Shown here one piece after another: positions 26,082 to 43,607 of a DNA stretch of 60,000 bases. The stretch covers positions 3,035,536 through 3,095,535 of the forward strand of contig CM022675.1 in the NCBI GenBank assembly GCA_012295275.1, in the 5' to 3' direction. The stretch comes from Chrysomallon squamiferum (lineage: Eukaryota; Mollusca; Gastropoda; Neomphalida; Peltospiridae). The position numbers were made by a program, and so were the translations under genes. The notes under the pieces are model-generated. The model was given only the letters and a program-made list of their open reading frames with translations, was not told the origin of the DNA and ran no database searches. Position 1 is the first letter of the stretch; the number at the start of each line of letters is the position of its first letter.

Positions 26082-26088
26082 TATAAAT
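26082..26088 (+). promoter_or_regulatory. Candidate TATA box of gene D
   Basis: TATAAAT lies about 125 bases upstream of the ATG at 26211, inside the block conserved with the C and E flanks. A TTCTGTGTACAG just before the ATG could alternatively be a 3' splice site of a 5' UTR intron, in which case transcription would start further upstream. Confidence 0.35.
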
Positions 26089-26210
26089 ATTTTCGTCTAT
26101 TATTCGAGTTTTTAAAGTTGTTATATCGCTTTACAAAATTAATCTTTCTGAAAACGGGTGTTTGTAAAAATAGATCTTATTTTACTTCTGTGTACAGTTA
26201 ACAGAGTGTC

Positions 26211-32313
<6,103 letters not shown>

Positions 32314-32358
32314 AACAAATAAACTTTGACTGAGTGAAACACTCGATCTGCTAGTTAA

Positions 32359-32364
32359 AATAAA
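32359..32364 (+). terminator. Poly(A) signal of gene D
   Basis: AATAAA about 45 bases after the stop, in the same context as in A, F and H. Another AATAAA is at 32318-32323. Confidence 0.5.
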
Positions 32365-32659
32365 CTTTTATACGTGTACTGCATAGTCTGCACAATATAT
32401 ATTTAATACTGCATAAAGCAGTGTTGTGTAAAGAATGTCAATCCAATTTAGATGTTCTGTTCATATGCACTGTAACAACAAAAATAGTACTGAATAAAAA
32501 GTGTGTGTGTGTGTGCAAAGAAGTAAAAAGGAAAAAAGAAAAGAAACAATCAGTTTGAACTATTCATTTGTTCATGCATTCAGATAAATTTTAGATGAAA
32601 ATAAAAACGTTATGTAAAACAACGCTAGTTCCAGACTGTAAGGCGTGGTAGGCACTTAC

Positions 32660-32720
32660 TTGTATCGTTATACCTCTTCAGGGTGGAAACGGTTTGGTGA
32701 CGTATGACATAACCGGACAT
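32660..32720 (-). CDS. Candidate first coding exon of an unidentified minus-strand gene
   Basis: In a locally GC-richer patch, an ATG in a fair context (AGCAATGT) opens 20 codons (MSGYVIRHQTV...KRYNDT) and ends at a strong donor ACAA|GTAAGT. I do not recognise the product and found no downstream exon before gene D's 3' end. The GC-rich patch resembles a promoter and could equally be a non-coding first exon. Confidence 0.25.
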
Positions 32721-34278
32721 TGCTCTCCTGTACCAGTAAATTTCAGAACGTTGTCTGTGTGCAGAGTCGAGTCGCTTGTAGATAAGATGTCACCAAAGTC
32801 ACACACAGACACTTACCCATAAAACCCAAACAGTCACACAGTCATGTAAATAAATCGAAACACACATGAGATACTAAGAAACATGTACCTGTATCAATTC
32901 GAGTTTTACAGAGCGAATCACACACATACATACATACACACACACATACCACACACAGAAATGGAACGAATAAATAAAAATCTATATTAGTTCATATCAT
33001 CACTTTTTTGTCATTTACATTAAACAATCTTGTAAGAAACATGAGCTGCACATTGAGTCAGTTAATAAAATAAGCAGGTTTACTACAGTGAAGAAAATGT
33101 TTCCTATAAGCAGACTAAGTGAAATTTCGTATTTGACAGGGCACTGAGTAACTGACTTGCTGGTATTCTGATAATCTGGACATTGCTTGGTTGAATTCAG
33201 TTAACAAAATGCCTGTCACAGGATGCTGAACATAATAAAGGATTAAAAGAAAGTTCTAGAATATTAATACAGATTAAAATGTTAAAGATCAGTAAAAATT
33301 ATCTGTTTAAACACAATCGCGTGCACGGTCGCACACACACAAACACGCACAAAAAACAACAACAACAAAATTACTTACGTTTTAGGATTATTAGACGTTT
33401 GAGTTAAAACAGGAAGTAAATAATAAAATCGAAGAAGGTAAATATACATATACATACATAAATATATATATATATAATCATGAAATAAAGATTTTCCGCG
33501 TGTCTTCGTTTCTCTCTGTCTCTTGTCATCTATTATTATGATGAAATTGGAATTAAAATGAGCAAATATGCAACGCAAAATGCCAAATACCTATTCTGAA
33601 GAAAATAAATAAAAACTAGACGAGGTAAAATAATAATAAGAAAGTAAGAAAATGAATGAATAAATAATAATAATAATTTAAAAAGCACAGTAAAACTCTG
33701 AGACAGTAATAATGACAAGAGCGACAACAACAACAGAAACAGCACCAAAATACTAAGTAGAACAACAACATATAGTTGTTTGCACGTTTTAATATGCACA
33801 TTTATATATATATCAGTTGTGTCATATTCTAAAGTTAATGTATTTTGTGGAACCTACAAAAGACATGTATACACTTTGTCTTAAAATCTTTAAAAAATAT
33901 GAAAGAAAAAAGTCGTTTAACATTAAAAGCTGTTCGATTCGTTCGGGGTAAATAAACAGGACGGACTCTTTCTAAACAAGATTTTTTGTGAGTAAATAAT
34001 CAGATGTGGTACCATTTTAACAATTCAAGAAATCCTTTTTTTACCTTTGTGATTCGATGCTTCGAAGTTTCTTGTAGAAAATACATCTTAATATATCACT
34101 TCCTGTTTACAGTTTTCTGGTTACGACCGGCAAAATCAAACTTCTAAGGTTTGTTTTATTTTATAATCCTTAACTTTTGACAGGTCATCATAGGTGACTG
34201 GATAAATATTAACTTACTTGTGTTTTTTATATTTTTTAATATTTATCGAATGTTAGAATCTTTTAAACATTCGCTCGA
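32721..34278. other. Intergenic region between gene D and the SELENOO-like fragment
   Basis: Moderately AT-rich, with scattered CA and TA repeats. No receptor exon and no convincing ORF; the ORFs at 33375-33801 on the minus strand are low-complexity. Confidence 0.5.
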
Positions 34279-34356
34279 ATGTCTCGTCTGATCCTCGGAT
34301 TACTTCACTGTGCCGCAGTGCGGTGTGCAAGAGCGAAACAAATAATAATAAAATAA
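34279..34356 (+). other. Small ORF with mitochondrial-presequence character
   Basis: MSRLILGLLHCAAVRCARAK is followed by a few residues and a stop. It is Arg- and Leu-rich with no acidic residue, as in mitochondrial targeting peptides. It lies upstream of the SELENOO-like exon, and SELENOO is mitochondrial, so it may be a relic of that gene's first exon. No clear donor site follows. Speculative. Confidence 0.25.
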
Positions 34357-34750
34357 AACAAAAATAAATAATAATTCAGTACTAATAAATTTGTATACAT
34401 TTTGAATGATGTAAGTAGCTGACTGTTAATTATCATTATAATTATATTGTATAATTACAATCCTGAAACTTTTAATTTTATTATTATTATTATTATTATT
34501 GACAAAATATTAAGTACATATTACCTGATTATGGTCTTTAATGTTTGTTGATAACTTGAATTACAAATTATTTCATTCTATAAATGTGTGTCAAATTGTA
34601 TGTAAATAAACTAAAGAAAAAAGAAATGCAGTTTATGAAATTCCATTGCATATTAATCATTTTTATTGTTTGAATTTAAGATAAAGATTAATTTCTTAAT
34701 TAATTATACACATCAGTAATGGAAAATTAATCTATGCATTTTCCTTTCAG

Positions 34751-36366
34751 GATGAAGATAAGAAAGTTTATGACTTTCCTAAAGATATGCACTTTTTCGT
34801 TACATTTTGAACAACTGCTGCACTATGTCAAATCTCAAGAAATTTAAATTTTGATAATCTTGTTCTAAGATGTCTCCAGAAGAAGATAACTATGTTAGAC
34901 AAGTCAGTGGAGCGTGTTTCTCTCGAGTCAAACCGACTCCTGCAAAAAATCCTCAGCTTGTTGTAGTGTCTGAGTCTGTGATGGATTTTCTGGGAATTTC
35001 AACAACAGAAATAAACAGACCTGACTTTGTCCAGTATTTCAGTGGAAATAAAATTTTGCCAGGATCGCAGACTGCTGCTCATTGTTACTGTGGACATCAG
35101 TTTGGGTCATTTGCAGGTCAACTTGGTGATGGTGCTGCAATGTAAGTTATGACTTTTGTTTAATATTTAAATTAAATTTAAAATATAAACAAACATATAA
35201 TGACATATATATATATATATATGTTTGTGTCTATGTGTATGTATATTCATATATATATATATATATATGGGTCATTCCGTGTCAAATCACCCAAAAAAAA
35301 AAAAAAATTAAACCCGACCATCTCAGATTTTTATAAAACTTGGTATACTTGTTGACTGGGATCCCACAGCATCAAATCTGAAATTTTATATCAATCAGAC
35401 CAGTAGTGTGGGAGATATGGCACACCGAATTTTGAGATTTTTGCCCAAATGGGTGTGACCACCAACCTTAGAACCCTCATATCTCAGGAACTACTCGGCC
35501 AATCTTCATAAAATTGGTATTGTTAGAAAGGCAAAATGACAAGGATTCCAAATCTGCCATTTTTGTTTAGTTTGAAAAATATTGGAGTACCTTGACCTTT
35601 TGACCTTTACTATGACCTTGAAATTGACCATGTGGATCACATGATCTTGAGATGATCTTTATTGAAATTTAATCTCCCACATGTTAACTAAAACATATAA
35701 AAGTTTCCTGAGTGTAATATTTTTTGTTTAGCCACAATATAGATTTAAAAAATGCACATACATGAAAATAACACCTTTTCAGCCATTAACATCTGATTAA
35801 CTAAAAACTTAATGATCAATTCTGGATGCTAGGAATCACCATCTTTCTGAGACGGTCAGGTTTAAACCACTGGGTGATTTGACACGGAATGACCCATATA
35901 CATATATATGAATATACATACACATAGACACAAACACATTCATACATTATTGGCTCTCTAGTAGTATTACAGTTACTATTATTATTGTTTTTATTATTAA
36001 ATAATTCTACTATTTTGATTCTTTATTTTTTGTTATAATTATTTTGTAATTAATTTATTATAACTCTTTTCTTATTGTTCTTGTTACTCGATATTTCTAA
36101 TTGTTCTTGTTACTTGTCACCCAGTACTTCTATTATTATAATTATTACTGTTATTGTTTCAAATGTTGTTGTTATTCTTAATATTATTATTACCATCACC
36201 ATATTCATCATTATTATTTTAAATTAGGTGTCTGGGAGAGTTTGTCAATGATAAAAAAGAGAGATGTGAACTACAGTTAAAAGGTTCTGGTTTGACTCCA
36301 TATTCCCACACAGCTGATGTCAGAAAAGTTTTAAGAAGTAGTATCCAAGAGTTTTTGTGTAGTGAG
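34751..36366 (+). pseudogene. SELENOO: Truncated selenoprotein O (SELENOO/YdiU family) fragment
   Basis: Exon 34751-35141 (acceptor TTTCAG, donor AAT|GTAAGT) and exon 36228-36366 (acceptor ATTAG, donor GAG|GTAATC) join in frame. They read [53 protein letters not shown] and [15 protein letters not shown], characteristic of the N-terminal part of the SELENOO pseudokinase-fold AMPylase family. The segment before the ATG at 34870 also looks SELENOO-like (NLKKF, then DNLVLRCL in another frame), implying two offsetting frameshifts. The remaining catalytic exons, including the metal-binding acidic residues and the C-terminal Sec/Cys site, are absent before gene E starts at 37245. Cys at the conserved Trp position (RCELQ) and Val in ADVRK also suggest decay. 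It is a captured fragment or relic; a working gene is unlikely. Confidence 0.75.
35269..35895. mobile_element. Non-autonomous foldback/MITE-like element in SELENOO intron
   Basis: The ends are perfect 25-base inverted repeats: GGGTCATTCCGTGTCAAATC... at 35269-35293 and its reverse complement at 35871-35895. The flanks continue as inverted copies (TTTGTGTCTATGTGTATGTA near 35224 and its reverse complement ending near 35935). The interior of about 575 bases has no long ORF but has a higher-complexity texture than its surroundings. A TA or AT target duplication is plausible, but the flanks are TA repeats, so it cannot be read. Family not recognised. Confidence 0.75.
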
Positions 36367-36959
36367 GTAATCTTTTCTTCTTTTCTAATTTATATAAATG
36401 ATTTATGATATTATTTCTCTAATTTTAAGTTATTTATTGTTATTATTGTTATGTTATCCTCATAGTTTTACTAAAATGATACTCTCATTTTTTTATTTTC
36501 ATTGCTATTTGTTATTGTTTATAATATTTAAATGGCATATTCCCTACTTTTTATAATAATATATGTTTGTGTACATGTATGTAATATATATGTGCATATG
36601 TGTTTTTCACTGTGTATATATGTTTACATATGATAACTTGTGGACAAAACACACACACACACACACATACATAAACATGAATATAAGTATGCAGACTTTC
36701 ATACACTGTATAATAATTATTCTGTGAATGCTGTCTACCTTTCTGTTTGTTTTTCATTTTATCTTTCTTATTTCTTCAGTTGACCTCTTTTTCTTTTTCT
36801 TTTTCTTTTCTTATTGTGGTTTGTTGACACAAATAATGAACTGAATAATGTAAGGTAATTTAAAATTCAAAATTCAAATTAAAGACCGCAATAAAGAAAC
36901 AGGTGATTTGAACAAATAAAAAAACAAACACAAAACAAGCAGATAGAGAGATACTCTGT

Positions 36960-37244
36960 ATTAGTAAGTTTATTTAAAGTTGATGTCTAAGTTATTATCT
37001 TCCTAGAACAACAGACACACTCTGTCTCACCTTCTGATTTCTTAACGATAAAAGTTTTTAATGTACAAAGTCTGATGTAAGATTATAAACAATAAAAATG
37101 TTTTACACTCAGGTCTCTGTTTAACAACTGTTTCATATATCACTGCAGTTTTTCTGCTTATATCTTTTACAAAATCAGTCTTCTGGAAAAACAAGTGTTG
37201 TTAAAAATAGATGTTTTACTTCCTTGTGCAGCTAGTAGGGTGTC
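36960..37244 (+). promoter_or_regulatory. 5' flank of gene E
   Basis: It contains the family blocks in order: TATCTTCCTAGAAC, ACAGACACACTCTGT, TTTTAATGTACAAAGTCT and a TATAAAC at about 37084, ending TGCAGCTAGTAGGGTGTC before the ATG. This matches genes C and D, so E has its own promoter. Confidence 0.5.
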
Positions 37245-40200
37245 ATGGCTGATCTATGGGGTACAAGTCATCTGCTTCTTACAACTTTTGGCCTGATTTT
37301 CTCTCAACTGTTCTCTGCATCAGGTAAAATATTTACCTTTTTTATTCTATTTTCTTAATTATACGCAATTATATCAGCTTTCATAAAGAAGTCAGATTTT
37401 CTCTCAACTATTCTCTGCATCAGGTTAAATATTTATCTTTTCTTATTGTAAGTAATTAAATAGCTTTTATGAAATAAAATTATATTACATATATACCTAC
37501 CTACCTAAATACATACAAATACCATTATTTTAATTTAAGCCCCTCTTTTTTGTAGCTAACTAAATAGCATTAATGAAAGAGACAGAAAAAAAACACAGAA
37601 ATTATAATGGTTGTTTTATAAGTAAATATATTGTGTTTCATTACAGCTACTCTGCATGTATTAAATGACGTCACATGGGATACAGCATTTTACACATGTC
37701 ATCAACATGGAGAACAGCTGTACAGTACGTCAGATATTACATCACTGAGTGATGTCACAGCTGGATCTTACTGGATTGGAGCAAAAGTTCAGTACAGTTC
37801 ATGGATGTGGACAGGTGATATAAATTATTATTTTGTTGTACTGTGCAGTTACAATCACAAAACTTAAAGAAATAAGCAGACCAAAAATTATGATGACTCT
37901 GAATATTCAGTTGTATTAAATTTATATTAGTTTTTTATATGTGCATGATAATTTGTACATTTATTAAATATACTTGCTAATATTGTTTTACAGTGTGAAT
38001 TTATTGTTACATGATAAGGTATAAAATACACAACTATAATAATAACTTAAATAGATTTTATTTGGCTTTAGTACCAGTGTTTCTCTATCAGTTCTATAAA
38101 TAGGCATCTAATGATGTGATGTAAAATACAACATGTATGTCTAATTAACAAAACTAATTAACATATTTATATTACATTTACTACAATTCTTTTCTTTTAA
38201 ACCAGATATCTCTTATTTATTTATATCTTTTACACTTTCTCATTTTCTCTTATTAACATTATTATTATTATTATTATTATTATTAACATTATTATTATTA
38301 TTGCTGCAGCACAAATTGTTGTTGTTTTATTAGTTGAATATTAGTTCAGGATTTATCTACTTTTTAACAGATTCAGAAAAGAAATGCACATACTTCTATA
38401 AATGTTGCTATTTCTGGTATTTTACATTTTCAAATCAGTTATATTAAACAAATCAAGTTTGTTTTACAGCAGATAACACACCACTGTTTGATTACAATGG
38501 AGAAGTGAATGAATCACAGTCTGAACAGTTTTATCAAATCAAATACGACAACCAGGCAAGCCGATGTTACTACAAATGTCAACAACACAAAACTACTGGA
38601 AGTGTGATGTATGTGGGATTGCAGGTTAGTATCATAGTTTTATTTTATGATTTATTTATTAAGCTTACATGAAATGCACACGCACCCACTTATAAAGCCT
38701 AGGAATGTTTATTAAGACCTGAAGAAAAAAAAAGTGTATCTGGTTGTAGTCACTAAAACAATGACCCTTTTAGTTTAATAGCAAATATCTTTTACATGAA
38801 CACAGTTATGCCATTGTCTGTGATTAATATGTTACCTTGTTTGGAACGGGATTCAGGTTATGCTGGTGTGAAAGTGGGAAGAAATTATTGTTATTTTAAC
38901 AAGTGTTATTTTAAATGTTTGTATTACAGAGAGAGAAATGTTACTGTTTTAAACAGAATCAGATTTTACATGGATTTGTTCAAACAGAAAATAAAACTGG
39001 TTGTTTGGGAAACTTCAAAGAAAACTGTGGAACTGAATATACAATGAGTTTTTATAAAACAGGTAAAATTTTATTTAATATATAATTATTTTACTAATAT
39101 TAAGATACTGATAGTTCCTAAACAAATACATAACTAAAAAAACAAACAACAAAACAAAACAAAACCTAAAATAATTTGTAAATTTTATTTTAAAACAGAA
39201 ATTCTTATCTGACTTATTAAATGCAAACTACAATTACAAGCAAAATCTATGTTAATAAATAAAAACATCCCCAAGAGGTTTTTGGTAAAGTCGTTATACT
39301 TGGTATATTCTGCTCATTTGGATTTAAATCCTCTCCTGAAATAAAACTCTGTAACAAATTCTGTCATTTCTTTTTTTGGGGCTCATTGTTACTACTACAG
39401 TGCTTCATCATCATTGTTACTACTACAGTGCTTCATCATCATTGTTACTACTACAGTGCTTCATCATCATTGTTACTACTAATACTACTACTATTGCTAC
39501 TGCTACAGGTAGTAACATCAACAATTATTACTACTAATATACAAAAACAGAAACAGCTCCTATAGTACTACTGCTATTGCTACTACTTTTATTATACTAT
39601 AAATGCTGCACTATTATCAACTATCTTTTACTTCTGCTACTAGTATTATTGCTACTGCTACCATTATTAATACTGCTACTACAACTACTGTTACAACTAC
39701 TAAAACTAGAACAAACTTTACTACTACTACATCTATTACTTTTACAGATTTTACAGCTGATCTGGGTATTCGTGGTTTGTGTGGGTATGTGGAAAGTGAG
39801 CCATACATGTTAATACTGAAAGCAGATGAAAACTGTGATACGAAGAAAGCATTTGTTTGTGACTGTGAGTCAGTGATTTGAGTATAATATTATAGGTTAC
39901 TTGCATGAATATTCACATAATAAGTAATCATAAACATGCATTATTTAGTTCTGTATAATTTTAAATTTTTTTTTTTTTTTTTTTATATATTATATTACTT
40001 TATCAAGTTTATGTTATATTATATTATTGTACTATAAGGAAAACTGCTAAAAACAGAACTACACATATACTCACACAGAAATGTACAATAACACTGAAAT
40101 AAATACATCTGAAATTATGCATGTATATATACTTATGTCAATGTATGTGTTTATTTGTCTGGGAATAACTGAGTGTAAATGTTGATGTACAGATTTGTTA

Positions 40201-42951
40201 ATTTACAATTGTGTTTCAATTTAATTGAACATAAGTTGGACATTTATAGAATTCATATAACTGTTTGTGTAGTAATGTATGATTTCATGTTATGTCAACC
40301 TTGTACATGTATGTACTTTAAAGTAAATCCATTAATTAGTTTAAATCAAACACAATTCATATCTCAGTATGTTTAATATTTACAATTTTTTTTTTTTTAA
40401 TTTGTAACACACCTTAACATCACTGTCAGTTTCAAGTCAACTATTCTGTATATACATGTCTTGTTTATGTGAACAGAAGTGTGAAAGATCTAAATAAGTA
40501 AGAGATATTTGGGTTAAAAAAAAAGAAAAACAAAATATGTTTCACAAATATTAATATCTTAATTAACTTTGTTAATTAGACATACCTGATATAATGTATT
40601 TCACATTACACGACTAGATGCCTATTTATAACACTGAGAGAGAAATACTGGTACTATGGTCTAATAAAATATACATTGTGTGTGTGTGTGATTATATAAT
40701 AACTATATATTTATTTAATTAATTGCTTATATTTTTCCTCAGGTCCAGGACAGTATTCTAATAACTCATGTTACAATCATCACATGACTCACAGCTGGTT
40801 TTCATCTAATTCAAGCTGTGATTTAGCAAAACCAAACACACGTAACTCTGAGACAATAAGACGAAGATTGTGGGTTGGTGGAAAACAGTACTGGATTGGA
40901 TTAAAACGTGACAAACAAGTAGTTTGGATTGACACTTTCAATGGTGAGTTACTGAATATTAATATTAGTTATTAAATATTTTGTTATGAAGAACCTGATT
41001 AGTTGTCATTCAACCCAGTAAAAATATTTGCTTTTTACACTTTATTATTTGAATTTTATTTTGATGAACTTTATTCTTTATTTTTTTATTTTTTTATTTT
41101 TTCATTCTTATATGATATCTTATCTAACTTTTTCTTTATTTAGTTTCTTTTTTGAGTTTTCAACTTTTCAATGTTTATGAATTTTCCAAATCATCTTTAA
41201 AATTGCTTTTAATAAGGAATTTATCTATGAGAATATTTGACCTGATGAGGAAAATATCTTTATTTACTTCATTATTTGTTTGTTTGTTTGTTTATATTTT
41301 ATTGTTCAATCGATTTATTCTTTTGGTATAGTAAAAAGTACTTTTCTAATTTTATTTTGGTTCATTATGTAAAAAATTCAATTTTAGAAGATGAAACACT
41401 GAATATAAGCATTACACAGAATGGCTGCCTTTTGTTAAAAAAATTCTCAAATGGAAAAAATTCATTTTTAATCAGTAACTGCAGTATCCACCACTCTGCC
41501 ATTTGCATTAACAGTAAGTATTATTTATTTATTTATTATAATTATAAAAATCCAGTTTGTAGGTTTTGCTAAATAAATTTAATAACTTTCATACAATCTG
41601 TACCAGTTTAAAACAGCTTTGTTATGTCTGCCAAGTGACTAAAAATCATGTAGAAATACAAAGAACACATTAGTTTTCAACTCTCACGTAAAACACATTT
41701 TATTATTCTGTGTATATTTGCTACATTCTTGGCTCTTCTTGTTTTAATACAACATATATAAATTTGCCATCTGGATTCAGTTGTTTGTGTCAGATATTGA
41801 GATGCTTTGTTATGAAGGTCATGGCTGGAAGCAGTTGAACTTGGTCTGCTGAGATCAAGTGTTATGAAGTTATTATTGTTTGAGATGTCTGACTCAACAG
41901 TGATCTAAGCAGAACTTACTGAAGTTCACAGAGATGACAGAATCAGTGATTGTAATTCATACGTGAATTATTATCTGATCTGTACAAAGTAACATTTATG
42001 AAAACTGAGACTGTGATGATGATTTAATAAGAACATTTTTTATTCACTGTTAGCTTGAATATAGCACCTTTGATGATTAAAATCAGGGAATATAATTTTT
42101 TATTTTTTATTTTGTCTTGCTTCAGTTCATCACATAGAGTATCACTTTAACTGGATGTAGATTCTGAGCTTGTTAAACTTATAACTGGAAGTATTATAGG
42201 TATTTAACTTATTAGACAAACTTTACCTGAATTATGTTAAAAAATTATCAAATTTTATTTACATAATGTACTAATACTCAAGGCAGTTTAAGTAACTGTA
42301 CATTAGTAACTGGTGAAAATAGGATGAGTGTATTTGATACACAACAAGTGAACATCAGTGTCATCACAACACTGGTGTTAAAGGATCTCTGTCTATGAAA
42401 TGCTGAAGAGAAAATATAGTTGTTGGTTGACATTTAAATATGTTTTACTTATGAACGTAATTCTATAGATTAAAGGAATGTTGTAGTTGATTGTTTAAAT
42501 GACGTTGATGTGTAACTAAATTTAAACATTTCACAGATTTCAGTGTTCAGACTTCCACACAGACAGACAGATTTACAACACAGACAGGTACGTGAGTCTT
42601 AAACAATGCTGTTTGTTTATTTGATAGGCTGTTATTCATTTATTTATTTGTTTGTTTGTTGATTTATATGTGTAGATAGATAGATAGAGAGATAGATAGA
42701 CAGATTATAGATATAGATATATTTTAAGCAGCATTAACTAATACTACAACTTCAGTCACAACTTCCACTACTGTTAATTCAGAGTGTTTCTCTTACATTT
42801 TATTTTAATATTTTTCTGTTCAAATGAAATAAACTGACAGATAGTAAAACAATTTTTTGTTTTGTTAATCTTCAAGTCTTTTGTTTTACATGTTTTATAG
42901 ATTCTTCATCAACTCAAGTTCCGATCACCTCCAAAACAACAATTAATTCAG
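37245..42951 (+). CDS. Gene E: signal peptide and first CTLD/WSC ectodomain, no membrane or tail exon of its own
   Basis: Exons: 37245-37323 (signal, MADLWGTSHLLL...), 37647-37814 (CTLD1 N-half), 38470-38624 and 38930-39062 (WSC, the second exon three codons shorter than usual), 39748-39864 (CTLD1 C-half), 40743-40943 and 41388-41513 (CTLD2), 42537-42587 and 42901-42951 (stalk). All frames are open with consistent phases. The third stalk exon starts at 43227 but has lost its 3' part and donor. The transmembrane exon is a 25-nt remnant containing TAG (43527-43551). No tail exon follows. Instead, F's CTLD1 exon (43608) follows directly, and a 42951-to-43608 splice is in phase (1 to 1). E is therefore best read as the 5' half of an E-F fusion encoding roughly 802 residues if F's broken stalk exon is skipped. 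Alternatively E is a secreted product ending by readthrough. The subtype matches gene C. Confidence 0.75.
37395..37440 (+). repeat. Partial duplicate of the gene E signal exon and donor
   Basis: GATTTTCTCTCAACTATTCT followed by CTGCATCAGGTTAAATATTTA repeats 37295-37340 exactly 100 bases downstream, with a few changes. It includes the 3' half of the signal exon and an intact-looking GT donor, but no ATG or acceptor of its own. Confidence 0.75.
39383..39478. repeat. Minisatellite, 28-bp period
   Basis: Units beginning TCATTGTTACTACTACAGTG start at 39383, 39411, 39439 and 39467 (the last partial), in the intron before the CTLD1 C-half exon of E, leading into a CTA/CTG-rich tract. Confidence 0.85.
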
Positions 42952-43226
42952 GTAAAAATGTAAACAATATGAATATCTGTGTGATACGTTTTGGGAGGCA
43001 GGCAAAGGAATGATAATTTCACCATTGATTAATTAATTAATTTTTTATACTTGTTTCTTAAAAATTAATTATTTTATTTTGACACTTATTTATTTTTTTA
43101 ACCTAATTTATTTATTTATTTGTTTCTTTAGTATTGTTTTGCTATTGTTTCTGAATTATCATTTGTATTCTCAGTAAATATTTTTAACAGTATAAGAATA
43201 TTTTTCATTATTCTAAACTTTTGCAG

Positions 43227-43551
43227 GTCAAAGTTCAACCAGAAAAACACAGAAATTTTCACTTTGTGAATGTATCATTATGAATTTTAATGTTATTATT
43301 TAAAAGTTAAACTAAATGTTCTTTATTTTATTAACTAAATAAAACATTAATATCTGATTTTTATGAAAAATCGTGTCTGTGTGCACTAGTATTTGTCATT
43401 ATAATCAGTGAACACAAAAATATGCATATCCTTCTCTTCAGAAAATGGATATTAGCAAGCATTTCTTATTTAGTAATAATACTTTATTTTTGTTGTATTT
43501 TATAAATTTATATTTCTTTATTGCAGTTGTTGTTGTTGTTTAGTTTAAAAG
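43227..43551 (+). pseudogene. Decayed third stalk and transmembrane exons of gene E
   Basis: From 43227 the sequence follows the stalk-3 exon (CAAAGTTCAACCAG...), then jumps to the intron sequence ACTTTGTGAATG, so the exon's 3' end and donor are deleted. At 43527-43551 only 25 nt of the 79-nt transmembrane exon remain, reading Val codons, TAG and FKR before a surviving GTAAAT donor. The tail exon and F's signal exon are missing at this junction. Confidence 0.75.
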
Positions 43552-43607
43552 GTAAATAGAGTTAATGTTCTTGATTTTGTAAGTAAATATATTGTGTTTT
43601 ATTACAG

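Noticed and set aside
33536-33801. Hydrophobic minus-strand ORFs upstream of the SELENOO fragment
   Set aside because: Low-complexity AT-rich sequence with overlapping frames and no recognisable domain.
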